Assembly (NCBI RefSeq): GCF_030944625.1
Contig: NZ_JAUSXY010000001.1
Location: forward strand, 2,852,001 to 2,916,000
Source: Arthrobacter sp. SLBN-112
Lineage (GTDB): Bacteria > Actinomycetota > Actinomycetes > Actinomycetales > Micrococcaceae
Length of the DNA stretch: 64,000 nt
Direction of reading: 5' to 3'
Position 1 is the first letter of the stretch, and every line of letters begins with the position of its first letter. The translations under genes were made by a program, and so were the position numbers. Below, piece by piece: positions 50,171 through 59,677 of the stretch. The notes beneath the pieces were generated by a model, which was given only the letters and a program-made list of their open reading frames with translations, made no database searches and was not told where the DNA came from.

Positions 50171-52690
50171 GTGGGCGTTCAGCCGGAGACAGAGACCGGA
50201 ACAACAGTATCGGCAGAGCCTGAAGAGGGCACCTACAGTTTCACCGCCATGGAGGCCAAATGGCCCCAGGTGTGGGAAGACCTCAAGGTCTTCACCCCGG
50301 TGGACGACGGGTCCCGGGAACGCCGCTACGTGCTGGACATGTTCCCGTACCCGTCCGGCGACCTGCACATGGGACACGCCGAGGCGTTCGCCATGGGCGA
50401 CGTCGTGGCCCGGTACCTCCGCCAGAAGGGCTACGACGTCCTGCACCCGATCGGGTGGGACTCCTTTGGCCTGCCCGCGGAAAACGCCGCCATCAAGCGC
50501 AACGCCCACCCCAGTGAGTGGACCTACGCCAACATTGACACCCAGGCAGCCTCGTTCAAGCGGTACGCGATCTCCGCTGACTGGTCCCGGCGCCTGCACA
50601 CGTCCGACCCCGAGTACTACCGGTGGACGCAGTGGCTGTTCAAGCGCTTCTACGAGCGCGGCCTTGCCTACCGGAAAGACTCCCCGGTCAACTGGTGCCC
50701 CAAGGACCAGACCGTCCTGGCCAACGAGCAGGTGGTCAACGGCGCCTGCGAGCGCTGCGGTACCACGGTCACCAAGAAGTCCCTGAACCAGTGGTACTTC
50801 AAGATCACCGACTATGCAGACCGGCTGCTGGACGACATGGACGAGCTCCGCGGCCACTGGCCTGAGCGCGTGCTGGCCATGCAGAAGAACTGGATCGGTC
50901 GGTCCGAGGGCGCCCACGTCAACTTCGTCATCGAGGCCGACGGCGGCAAGCCCGCCAAGGACGTCACGGTCTTCACCACCCGCCCGGACACCCTGTACGG
51001 GGCAACCTTCTTCGTGGTGGCCGCTGACGCGCCACTCGCCGTCGAACTCGTCACGGAAGAGCACGCCGCCGCCCTGGACGAGTACCGCGAGAAGGTCAAG
51101 GCCCTCTCTGAGATCGAACGGCAGTCCACGGAACGGGAGAAGACCGGCGTCTTCACCGGCCGGTACGCCATCAACCCGCTCAACGGGGAAAAGCTGCCCG
51201 TCTGGGCCGCCGACTACGTCCTGGCCGACTACGGCACGGGCGCCATCATGGCCGTGCCCGCCCACGACCAGCGCGACCTGGACTTTGCCAAGACCTTCGA
51301 CCTGCCCGTCCGCGCCGTCCTGGACACCGGCGAAGAGGACCCCGCCGTCTCCGGCACCGCCACAGCGGGGGAGGGCACCCTGATCAACTCCGGTGAGCTG
51401 GACGGGCTGGCCAAGGCTGAGGCCATCCCGGCCGCGATCAGGATCCTCGAAGAGCAGGGCACCGGCGAGAAGTTCGTGAACTTCCGGCTGCGCGACTGGC
51501 TGCTGAGCCGCCAGCGGTTCTGGGGCACGCCGATCCCCATCATCCACTGCCCGTCCTGCGGGGAAGTTCCTGTCCCGGACGAGCAGTTGCCGGTGACGCT
51601 GCCGTCGGACCTCCGCGGCGAGGACCTGGCCCCGAAGGGCACGTCGCCCCTGGCCGCCGTCGAAGCATGGGTCAACGTCGAGTGCCCCTCCTGCCACGGC
51701 CCGGCCAAGCGCGATACGGACACCATGGATACGTTCGTTGACTCGTCCTGGTACTTCCTGCGGTTCGTCTCGCCGCAGTACACCGAAGGTCCCTTCGACC
51801 CGCAGAAGATCAACGACTGGATGCCCGTCGGCCAGTACGTCGGCGGCGTGGAGCACGCCATCCTCCACCTGCTGTACGCCCGCTTCTTCACCAAGGTCAT
51901 CCACGACCTGGGCATGATCGACGCCGACGAACCGTTCAGTGCCCTCCTCAACCAGGGGCAGGTGCTCAACGGCGGCAAGGCCATGAGCAAGTCACTGGGC
52001 AACGGCGTTGACCTCGGTGAGCAGCTGGACAAGTTCGGCGTGGACGCGGTCCGGCTGACCATGGTCTTCGCCTCCCCGCCGGAGGACGACGTTGACTGGG
52101 CCGACGTCTCCCCGTCGGGCTCTGCCAAGTTCCTGGCCCGCGCCTGGCGCCTGGCCCAGGACGTCACCAGCGCGCCCGGCGTGGACGCCACCACGGGAGA
52201 CCGTGCCCTGCGTTCGGTAACGCACCGCACCATCGCCGACGCCGCCGAGCTGCTGGACGCCAACAAGTTCAACGTTGTGGTGGCCAAACTGATGGAACTG
52301 GTCAATGCCACCCGCAAAGCGATCGACTCCGGCGCCGGAGCAGCTGACCCCGCCGTCCGCGAGGCCACCGAGGCTGTGGCCGTGATCCTCAGCCTGTTCG
52401 CGCCGTACACGGCCGAGGACATGTGGAACCTGCTGGGCCACCCGGCATCAGTAGCGAACGCCGGCTGGCCGGCACACGATCCTGCCCTCCTGGTCCAGGA
52501 CACTGTCACTGCCGTTGTCCAGGTGCAGGGCAAGGTGCGGGACCGGCTGGAGGTGTCTCCGGATGTTTCCGAGGACCAGCTGCGCGAGCTGGCTCTGGCG
52601 TCCGTGAATGTCCAGCGTGCCCTTGACGGCCGGGGCATCCGAACAGTCATCGTCCGTGCGCCTAAGCTGGTCAACATCGTTCCGGCCTAA
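50171..52690 (+). CDS. leuS: Leucine--tRNA ligase
   Basis: Charges tRNA(Leu). The 839-residue class I enzyme has the HIGH-equivalent [11 protein letters not shown] (about residues 60-70), the KMSKS signature [10 protein letters not shown] (about 603-612), the editing CP1 domain between them ([20 protein letters not shown], Thr-rich loop) and the C-terminal anticodon domain. The GTG at 50171 follows AAAAGGG; in-frame codons upstream to 50081 overlap the leader region and are rejected. Expression is likely controlled by the attenuator upstream. Confidence 0.97.
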   Translation: MGVQPETETGTTVSAEPEEGTYSFTAMEAKWPQVWEDLKVFTPVDDGSRERRYVLDMFPYPSGDLHMGHAEAFAMGDVVARYLRQKGYDVLHPIGWDSFGLPAENAAIKRNAHPSEWTYANIDTQAASFKRYAISADWSRRLHTSDPEYYRWTQWLFKRFYERGLAYRKDSPVNWCPKDQTVLANEQVVNGACERCGTTVTKKSLNQWYFKITDYADRLLDDMDELRGHWPERVLAMQKNWIGRSEGAHVNFVIEADGGKPAKDVTVFTTRPDTLYGATFFVVAADAPLAVELVTEEHAAALDEYREKVKALSEIERQSTEREKTGVFTGRYAINPLNGEKLPVWAADYVLADYGTGAIMAVPAHDQRDLDFAKTFDLPVRAVLDTGEEDPAVSGTATAGEGTLINSGELDGLAKAEAIPAAIRILEEQGTGEKFVNFRLRDWLLSRQRFWGTPIPIIHCPSCGEVPVPDEQLPVTLPSDLRGEDLAPKGTSPLAAVEAWVNVECPSCHGPAKRDTDTMDTFVDSSWYFLRFVSPQYTEGPFDPQKINDWMPVGQYVGGVEHAILHLLYARFFTKVIHDLGMIDADEPFSALLNQGQVLNGGKAMSKSLGNGVDLGEQLDKFGVDAVRLTMVFASPPEDDVDWADVSPSGSAKFLARAWRLAQDVTSAPGVDATTGDRALRSVTHRTIADAAELLDANKFNVVVAKLMELVNATRKAIDSGAGAADPAVREATEAVAVILSLFAPYTAEDMWNLLGHPASVANAGWPAHDPALLVQDTVTAVVQVQGKVRDRLEVSPDVSEDQLRELALASVNVQRALDGRGIRTVIVRAPKLVNIVPA

Positions 52691-52713
52691 CCGCTGCACC
52701 CGCAGTACCCACC

Positions 52714-52740
52714 GGCCGCCGGAGATTTTCCGGCGGCCGG
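52714..52740 (+). terminator. Hairpin after leuS
   Basis: CGGCCGCCGG (52714-52723) pairs perfectly with CCGGCGGCCG (52731-52740) around an AGATTTT loop, 23 bases after the leuS stop. No T tract follows, so termination strength is uncertain. Confidence 0.6.
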
Positions 52741-52776
52741 TGCTGCCTGAGCCGGGCACCGTGATCAGGAGGCCCC

Positions 52777-53766
52777 TTGCCCGACAGTAATGCCGCCGCC
52801 TGGCCGTGGGTCCGCTCCCGGCTGTCGGCCCTGAGGCCCTCTGCCCGTCCCGGGACCGTGCGTCCGGGCTCCGGCGCCGCGGTCCGCACCGCCGTCGTCA
52901 CGGATTCCGCGGCCGCCCTGCCGGCCGCCTACCTGGCTGGACTTGCCCACGACGGAATCCTTACTGTCGTACCGATGCCCGTTATGGTGGGGGCGGAGAT
53001 CTACGGCGAAGGCGAAGACGACATCCTGGAGACCATCGCCGTGGCCCTGGCCTCGGGTACCGGAGTCAAAACATCCCGCCCATCACCGGGCCAGTTCGAG
53101 CAGGCTTACCGGGCAGCTGAACAACGGGGATTCGAGGCCGTGGTGTCAGTCCACATCTCCGGTGAACTTTCCGGCACCGCGGACGCCGCCAGGCTCGCTG
53201 CGGCCAGGGTGGCTATCCCGGTTGACGTGGTGGACACGGAGACTGTCGGCATGGCCGAGGGGATGGCCGTTCAGGCTGCGGTGGAAGCCGCGGCAGCCGG
53301 TGCAGGGTGTGCCGACGTGGCGGCGGCGGCTCGCGCACAGGCAGCCCGGACCAGGGTTTTCTTCTACGTTCCCAGCCTGGAACAGTTGCGGCGTGGCGGA
53401 CGCATCGGCGCCGCGGCGTCGCTCGTTGGCACCATGCTTGCCATCAAACCCATCCTGGCGGTCGACGGCGGCAGGATCGTCCCGTTGGAAAGGGTGCGTT
53501 CAGCCGCGCGTGCCGTCGCCCGGCTGGAGGAAATCGTCGCGGCGGAAGCGGTACCCCGCCCTGGTGAATCCGTACGCCTGGCCGTCCATCACTTTGGAAA
53601 CCAGACGGAAGCGGACGGGCTCGCCGCCAGGCTGGCGGTGGCTTTGCCCGACTGCCCTCCTGCCCAGATCAGCTCTCTCCCAGCGGTCCTTGCAGCCCAC
53701 GCCGGACTCGGTGTGCTTGCCGTCATTGTCGGCAGGGGAACCGGCGGCGGGAACCTTTCCACATAG
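52777..53766 (+). CDS. DegV family protein (fatty-acid binding)
   Basis: Family that binds fatty acids and in Firmicutes (FakB) presents them to a kinase. The 329-residue protein has the conserved VVTDSAAALPAAYL, KTSRPSPGQFEQAY (lipid-binding Ser/Thr-Ser-x-Pro loop), VSVHISGELSGT and the EQLRRGGRIG motif. TTG 52777 follows AGGAGG by 4 bases; the first 38 or so residues are not conserved, so a later GTG (52858) could be the true start. It precedes comEA, as often seen in actinobacteria. Confidence 0.88.
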   Translation: MPDSNAAAWPWVRSRLSALRPSARPGTVRPGSGAAVRTAVVTDSAAALPAAYLAGLAHDGILTVVPMPVMVGAEIYGEGEDDILETIAVALASGTGVKTSRPSPGQFEQAYRAAEQRGFEAVVSVHISGELSGTADAARLAAARVAIPVDVVDTETVGMAEGMAVQAAVEAAAAGAGCADVAAAARAQAARTRVFFYVPSLEQLRRGGRIGAAASLVGTMLAIKPILAVDGGRIVPLERVRSAARAVARLEEIVAAEAVPRPGESVRLAVHHFGNQTEADGLAARLAVALPDCPPAQISSLPAVLAAHAGLGVLAVIVGRGTGGGNLST

Positions 53767-53802
53767 GAGCTTTGCTGTGTGCCACCCGGCGGCAAGGCTT
53801 CC

Positions 53803-53808
53803 TAGGGT
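53803..53808 (+). promoter_or_regulatory. -10 box of a probable leaderless comEA transcript
   Basis: TAGGGT ends 6 bases before the comEA ATG (53815). The GGAG between them is too close to the start to serve well as a ribosome site. No clear -35. Confidence 0.4.
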
Positions 53809-53814
53809 GGAGCT

Positions 53815-54699
53815 ATGTCACGCCGGGATGCTGGAGCAGCAGGTCAGCAGGCGCGGCATGCGAGGGACAGGCTGCGGTCCGCGCTGGGTGGGGGACCACC
53901 CGGCCTTCTGCAGGATGGTCCGGATCCGGATGGTTTTGAGTACCGGGGCACCGGACAACCTGACCAGACCGGCACGGAGCCCGGTTCCGGCGGCGGGAGG
54001 GGCACGTCCCCACGGGTCAGGTGGCGGGTTGGACTGCGCGTCGCCGCGCTGTTGGCCGCTGTGGCCGCGGCAGCGGGAGCCTGGTTCTGGTGGCAGGCGG
54101 GAGCCGTAGCCCCCGAAATCCTGCCGCTGAGCGGAGTGGCCTCCGGTAGGAGCCACGCAACGCCGGAGGACACAGCTGCGGGTGCTGCGGAGGGCCCGCA
54201 GGAATTGTCCCCAGATTCCGGCGGGGCCGTGTCCGGTGGCCTGGTGGTGGTGCATGTGGCCGGGGCCGTGGCCAACCCCGGGGTAATCCGTTTGCGGCAG
54301 GGCAGCCGCGTTGACGACGCCATCGCTGCTGCGGGCGGTCCCGTAGCCGAGGCCGACGTGAACCGGCTAAACCTCGCACTTGTCATTGAAGATGGACAAA
54401 AGATCCATGTCCCGCGGATTGGGGAGCCACCATCTACCCACTCCGGGACAGCAGGCGCCGATGGTTCGGACACCACCGGCGAGGCGGCCGGGCCCGGCCA
54501 GTCCGGGGGGAAGATTAACCTCAACACCGCCGGTGTAGCGGAGCTGGACACGCTGCCCAAGGTCGGTCCCGTGCTCGCCCAGCGGATCGTGGACTGGCGA
54601 AAGGAACATGGCCCGTTCAAGAGTGCCGAGGAGCTGGACGCGGTGGATGGCGTCGGGCCCAAAATGCTTGAGTCGCTGCTGCCCCTGGTGACGGTCTGA
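53815..54699 (+). CDS. comEA: ComEA family DNA-binding protein
   Basis: Membrane-anchored DNA receptor of competence-type DNA uptake. The 294-residue protein has a cytoplasmic N-terminus, one membrane segment (about residues 74-94), an SLBB domain (VVVHVAGAVANPGVIRLRQG, about 146-200) and a C-terminal helix-hairpin-helix pair (INLNTAGVAELDTLPKVGPV, about 234-294). The ATG at 53815 fits a leaderless transcript. comEC follows after one base. DNA uptake has not been shown for most Arthrobacter; function is from homology. Confidence 0.93.
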   Translation: MSRRDAGAAGQQARHARDRLRSALGGGPPGLLQDGPDPDGFEYRGTGQPDQTGTEPGSGGGRGTSPRVRWRVGLRVAALLAAVAAAAGAWFWWQAGAVAPEILPLSGVASGRSHATPEDTAAGAAEGPQELSPDSGGAVSGGLVVVHVAGAVANPGVIRLRQGSRVDDAIAAAGGPVAEADVNRLNLALVIEDGQKIHVPRIGEPPSTHSGTAGADGSDTTGEAAGPGQSGGKINLNTAGVAELDTLPKVGPVLAQRIVDWRKEHGPFKSAEELDAVDGVGPKMLESLLPLVTV

Positions 54700-54700
54700 C

Positions 54701-56751
54701 ATGGGGGTGCGTGGCAGCGAAACCGGGCCCGGAACGCCGGAGGACCGCCATGCCGGCGGCAGACAGGGCAGCCCCTGGAGCAGGTTCGTGGAATCGGCTG
54801 TCCGGGGAGAAGCAGCGGAGCCGCCAGGGCGCATGCAGGGCCCGGCGCCCTCAGGAACCGCGGGACCATCACGAACGGCCACGCTCCGCCCACGTCAACG
54901 GCGGGCCCTCCACGGGTACTGGACCCGGTGCGCCGATTTCGTGCGGAAGCGCCTAGCGCCTGCGGCCGACGCCTCGGCGGAGGGGGATTCCGGTTCCGTC
55001 GGAGCCCGGCGCCGCACCGATCTCCGGCTCGCCCTCCCGGCAGTCCTGGTGTGGGGAGGCGCGGTGGCGGGGATCTGGTTGCCACCCGCGTCCTTGGCAC
55101 TGCTGTGCGCCGCCCTGGCCGCAGCGGCGGCTGTCTTTATCTCCAGCGCCGCCGGCGCAAGCGTGCCAACGTGCGCGGGGTCCGGGCCACACCGCGCCGG
55201 AAGGCCCGGGGACGGAGCTTGGCGGCCGCCGTCGGTGTCTCCCTGATGCTTGCTGCTGCTGCCGCCGCGCATTCGGCAGCAGGCTCAGCCCAGCGTTTTG
55301 ACGGGCCGTTGGCCGAGGCGATCACGGCAGGCAGATCGGTCGTTGCTGTCGTCGAGGTGGCCGGGAGCCCGCGTGCTGTGACCGGGCCGGGGGGAGCGGC
55401 GGAACGATGGTCGGTGCCGGTGGTGACCCAGGAAGTCTCGACAGGAGGGGTGCGAATCCGGACCCGGGCACCGCTTGTCATCATGGGCGGACAGGACTGG
55501 GGTTCGGTGGTGCCCGGACAAACCCTGCGTGCCGCGGGCAAGCTGCGGCCCGCGGACCCGGGACGCACGGAGGCGGGGAACCTGGCGGCCTCCACTGCTC
55601 CCGCACGGTCCACGGCTGGTCCAGTCCTGCAGGAGTCTGCAAGGGAGCTCCGCGGCCGCTTCGTATCGGCTGCGTCCTTCCTGGAACCGGACGCCCGCGG
55701 GCTCCTGCCGGGGATGGTCACCGGAGACACCAGTGCCTTGGATCAAGGATTGGCCAACGCAATGAAATTGGTGGGCATGACTCACCTGACCGCAGTGAGC
55801 GGGGCCAACTGCAGCCTGGTGCTGGGGGCATTGCTGGTGCTGTGCCGGCGGTTCCGGTTGCCCCGTGCCCCGGCCGCAGGAGTGGCCCTTGCCGGACTGG
55901 CATTGTTCGTGGTGCTTGTGGGTCCTGACGCCAGCGTGCTGCGCGCGGCACTGATGGGTGCCATCGGGGTGGCCTCCCTGGCCGGGGGACGCTCGGGACG
56001 AGGTTTGAGCTTCCTCTGCTTGGCAGTTATCGGGCTCCTGCTGTTCGACCCCGCACTTGGAACCAGCGTCGGCTTCCTGCTATCGGTGCTGGCCACGCTC
56101 GGAATTATTCTCCTGGGCCGGCGGATCATCGACTGGATTCCCGTGGTGGTGCCGCGGTGGCTGGCCGCCTCGGTTGCCGTTCCGCTGTCCGCACAGTTGC
56201 TGTGCGGGCCGGTCATCGTCCTGTTGCAGCCCCAGTTCGCTACGTATGCCCTGCTGGCCAATGTGGTGGCCTCGCCCCTGGTGGCTCCGGTAACCCTGCT
56301 GGGGACCGCGGCAGTGCCCCTGGTTGCCTTGCTGCCCTGGGCCGCTACGGTGCTGATTGCCGTGGCGGGGACCTTCAGTTCGGGCGTTGCCGCAACGGCA
56401 AGGTTTGCTGCCCAACTGCCGGCATCCGCCTTGCCCTGGCCGGAAGGAGTCCCAGGCCTGCTGTCCATGCTGCTGCTGTCAGTTCTCACGTTCGCCTTGG
56501 TCTGGGCGGCCGCGCGGCCACGCCGGCTCATCCGAAGGATCACGGAGGCACATTCGGTGGCAGAAGCGGTGGTCGAACTGCTCGCAACGCGGATGCAGCG
56601 GGTCCGCCATAGCTGCAGCGTGGCGCTCAGGTACGGACACGGCGGCCCCGGGTACCGCACTAAATCCGCAGGAAGCAATCCTCAATCCCGGCTGCGCAAA
56701 AGCGCTAAACCCGCGCTCCGGCGTTCAACGTTTCCTCCTGGCGGGACGTAA
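54701..56751 (+). pseudogene. comEC: ComEC/Rec2-type DNA uptake channel, frameshifted, with altered 3' end
   Basis: Putative membrane channel for DNA import. Frame 1 from ATG 54701 gives a soluble leader and the first membrane segments (RLALPAVLVWGGAVAGIWLP, ALLCAALAAAAAVFI); the frame then breaks near 55145-55147, where one missing base would join it to RRRRKRANVRG and the rest: OB-like part (AITAGRSVVAVVEVAGSP), the competence core with HLTAVSGANCSLVLG, and further membrane segments. No metallo-beta-lactamase domain is visible. The last 20 codons run into a relic of holA (RLRKSAKPALRRSTFPPGGT), so the natural C-terminus may be lost. Confidence 0.82.
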
Positions 56752-56820
56752 CTCCAGAGCCGCGGGAATCAGGCCTTCGGGGTATCAACGCGATTCGATC
56801 CACCCAAGGCACCTAAACCG
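56671..56820 (+). pseudogene. Relic of the holA 5' end
   Basis: Bases 56691-56755 match 59684-59748 at the start of holA with 56 of 65 identities and no gaps. The match continues weakly upstream into the holA ribosome site and start region (ATG lost). In the holA frame there is a stop at the seventh codon (TAA for GAA), then SSWRDVTP, and after a short deletion SGLRGINAIRSTQ resembles HolA EEYLGIRAIDRVRSQ. This is a decayed second copy, overlapping the end of the comEC open frame. Confidence 0.75.
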
Positions 56821-56955
56821 CGAGGGTCCCAACATCGCGGCCGAGACGGTGCAACGGCGGATGCCGAGGAAATCCACAAGGTACGGGATTCCCCGCGTAA
56901 CAATATTCAGGCTGTGGCACCATGAGAACGCAACCACAATTAGGGGGAAATTGTT

Positions 56956-59493
56956 GTGACTGAATCGCATTATCCGCAGACCGGACCATCCGACCCAATC
57001 AATGAGGCGCCTGGCAGGCCGCCCGCTGCCGGCGCAGGGACCGCTGGCCATCCAGGACCTAAGACGGGCGCTGGAGCGGCATCCACACTTCTGAAGTCTT
57101 TCGATTACAAGACTTTGATTCCCGGGGCCCTGGTCGGGGCCATTTCTTATGTAGCGGTTCTGATTACCGCAATCCTTTTCCTGATTTTGGCGCTGATCGG
57201 TATCAGCGCTAGTAACGGCGGCAACACCGAAATACCATCAAATTCCATGCTCCCCAGTGGTGGCTCAACGCCGTCGCCGTGGTCCCTGATGGGCCAGTTG
57301 GCCGTCCAACTGGTCGTCATGAGCCAGCTTGGCGCTCTCGGTTCAAGCATCGACGCGACCATCCCGTTCATGGGGAACGTGCACGGATCAGCTTCCTTCT
57401 TCGCTCTTCCCTTGCTGCTGACGGCTGTGTCGCTCGCGGTGCTGTTTCTCGGTGGGCGGTTCGCCGCGAAACGGTCCTCAGCCCAATCGGCAGCCGGAAC
57501 AGCCGGGACCTGGATCCAGGCAGCAGTATCGGGCCTGGTCTTCACTCTCCTGGTCAATATCAGCGGGGCGGTCTTCGGCATATCGTTTCCTGTACCCAGC
57601 GTGAAGATCAGCCCGATCGGGGCAGTGACACTTGGTTCGGTCCTGTTTGCGTTGGCAAGCGGAGTGCTCGCAACTTTCGCAGGGCGGGCATCTGTCCGGC
57701 CCCGTGCCGCTACAGGTGTTGGGGTACGCGCAGCAGTTCGCCGGGCTTTTGAAGCCGTTGCTGTGCACTGCGGCGTATTTTTGGCCGTTGCCATCCCCGT
57801 TGTCGTGGTTGTCCTGGGCATCAAGTCCGGCTGGCAGGCTACTCTCTCGGCTCCGCTATGGGCACCGACGGCGGGCTTCTTTATGTTCGGCCTGGGTCAC
57901 CTCAGTGCTGTCAGCCGCAGCTGGAATTTCGGCTCCGCAGTGGCTTCATCGTCGAACACTTCAGGTTCAGACATCAGCTTCGGCTTCGGAAGTGCCCTGG
58001 CCCAGTACGGCATCCCGGGCTGGGCCGGCTGGCTGCTGCTGCTCTTGGCGCTGATTTCAATCCTGGTAACTTCCGTGTTCTGGTACCTGCGCCGCGGACC
58101 GCTGGTCGGCAACAAGATCACGGACTGGGCGATGCTTCCCGCCGCATTCCTCGTTGCCGGAACGCTGATGACCTGGCTCAGCAGTGTTACCGGTACGTTT
58201 GACGCAGGTTCGCTCGCGTCGGGCGCCGGCAGCATGACGCTGGCGTGGTGGACCCCGTTCTTCTTGATGCTTTGGGGCGGTGCGACGGAGGCGTCAGCTC
58301 GCTATGCTGCACCACAGCTGAGCAGGTATGTCCCCTTGGCTATCGCTTACAAGATCGCTCCCGCTCATCCGGCTGCGACTGCGCCGACTGCAACTGGGCC
58401 GGCTGCTGTTCCAAGCGCGTATGCAGCCGCTGGCGACCATCCTGCGCCGGCGCCGCGGGAGCCGATGTCCGCTCCCACGAAACGCAAGCTTGGACTCATC
58501 CTGGGATCAGTCGGCCTTGTGATCGTCCTGGGCGTAGGCGCAATCGTCACCGTCAACGTCATCAAGGGCAACAACGGGCCCGATAAGGCCGTGAACAGCT
58601 ATCTCCAGGCGCTTCAGAACGGCGAAGCTTCCAAAGCGATGGTCATGGCCGATCCCGGTCTCGCCAACGATCAAAGGGTCCTGCTTTCGGACCAGATTTA
58701 CGCCAAGGCCGGCAAACGCATTGACGGCTTCGAAATTGTTTCCACGAAGATCTCCGAGGACAACGCCACGGTAGTTGCCGACGTGCACCAGGACGGTCGC
58801 AAGCAGCAGAGCACTTTCAGCCTCCGCAAGTCGAACCCTGAATTTCTGGACGATCACTGGAAGATGGAGTCGTCCCCGCTTCAGAGTCTTCGCATCACCT
58901 CGGACACCCCGGTGAAGACCGTATTGGTCAATGGCCAGGAACTCGACGTCGACCTTGCCGGCAGCGTTTCCGGTTCATCCAACCTGAGTTACCCCGCTTT
59001 GCCTGGCGAGTATACCGTGGAATTGCCGTCTTCAGAAAAGTATCTGACCGCACAGAAGTCAACCGCGCTAGTGACCATCGGTGCCGCTCAGGCGCCACCG
59101 ACCGCCAGCCTCAAGGTGGACGCCTCTGACGCCCTGAAGTCCGAAGCCATGGCGCAGATCGACGCATATCTTGCCGAGTGTGTGAAGTCCACCGAGGCCC
59201 AGCCGGCCAATTGCCCGCTCGAGAACTACAGTTCCTCGCGCTATTCACGGAACTTCCACTGGACACTCACAACGAAACCTACGTTCAGCATGAGCAAGGA
59301 TCCCTATGGATCTTCCCCTTGGCGTATTCGTACACAGGCTCCAGGGAAAGCGACAGTCAGCTATGAAAGGGACAACTCATACGGTTTCGGAACAGCTGAA
59401 TGGAAGCCGGTAACGGATACAACCTCGGTGTCCATGAGTGCCAATGTCTCCCTGGAGAACGGCAAAGTGAAGCTGACGTACAGCAGCTATTAG
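56956..59493 (+). CDS. Large multi-pass membrane protein with extracellular C-terminal domains, function unknown
   Basis: An 845-residue protein I do not recognise. Residues 1-55 are Pro/Gly-rich cytoplasmic; about eight or nine membrane segments lie between 57 and 445; a Pro/Ala linker (465-505) leads to one more membrane helix (512-535) and a soluble part (536-845). The latter opens with an NTF2/DUF4878-like stretch (GPDKAVNSYLQALQNGEASK), then a PEGA-like stretch (VLVNGQELDVDLAGSVSG, YTVELPSSEKYL). GTG start after AGGGGG. It lies between a holA relic and holA, has lower GC than its neighbours by eye, and looks acquired. A surface sensor or envelope role is a guess. Confidence 0.8.
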   Translation: MTESHYPQTGPSDPINEAPGRPPAAGAGTAGHPGPKTGAGAASTLLKSFDYKTLIPGALVGAISYVAVLITAILFLILALIGISASNGGNTEIPSNSMLPSGGSTPSPWSLMGQLAVQLVVMSQLGALGSSIDATIPFMGNVHGSASFFALPLLLTAVSLAVLFLGGRFAAKRSSAQSAAGTAGTWIQAAVSGLVFTLLVNISGAVFGISFPVPSVKISPIGAVTLGSVLFALASGVLATFAGRASVRPRAATGVGVRAAVRRAFEAVAVHCGVFLAVAIPVVVVVLGIKSGWQATLSAPLWAPTAGFFMFGLGHLSAVSRSWNFGSAVASSSNTSGSDISFGFGSALAQYGIPGWAGWLLLLLALISILVTSVFWYLRRGPLVGNKITDWAMLPAAFLVAGTLMTWLSSVTGTFDAGSLASGAGSMTLAWWTPFFLMLWGGATEASARYAAPQLSRYVPLAIAYKIAPAHPAATAPTATGPAAVPSAYAAAGDHPAPAPREPMSAPTKRKLGLILGSVGLVIVLGVGAIVTVNVIKGNNGPDKAVNSYLQALQNGEASKAMVMADPGLANDQRVLLSDQIYAKAGKRIDGFEIVSTKISEDNATVVADVHQDGRKQQSTFSLRKSNPEFLDDHWKMESSPLQSLRITSDTPVKTVLVNGQELDVDLAGSVSGSSNLSYPALPGEYTVELPSSEKYLTAQKSTALVTIGAAQAPPTASLKVDASDALKSEAMAQIDAYLAECVKSTEAQPANCPLENYSSSRYSRNFHWTLTTKPTFSMSKDPYGSSPWRIRTQAPGKATVSYERDNSYGFGTAEWKPVTDTTSVSMSANVSLENGKVKLTYSSY

Positions 59494-59551
59494 TGGGAAA
59501 GCATGCGCCCTGACGGGCCATCGGCAGCGGTGTAGGCCAGTCACATCAGCA

Positions 59552-59582
59552 AGGTCCTTCCCGGGGTTACCGGGAAGGGCCT
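59552..59582 (+). terminator. Hairpin between the unknown membrane protein and holA
   Basis: AGGTCCTTCCCGG (59552-59564) pairs with CCGGGAAGGGCCT (59570-59582), with one T-G wobble and a 5-base loop. No T tract follows. It separates the inserted gene from holA, which probably has its own promoter in the 95 bases after it. Confidence 0.6.
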
Positions 59583-59677
59583 CTGATAGAGGGCGTCGGC
59601 AGCACCTGCAGCTTGGAGCGCGGGCGCGGACATGGCAGGCTGGGATACTGCAATATGACCTCCGGAAGGGACCTTCG

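Noticed and set aside
50120..51904. 594-residue minus-strand open frame across leuS
   Set aside because: Antisense shadow of leuS.
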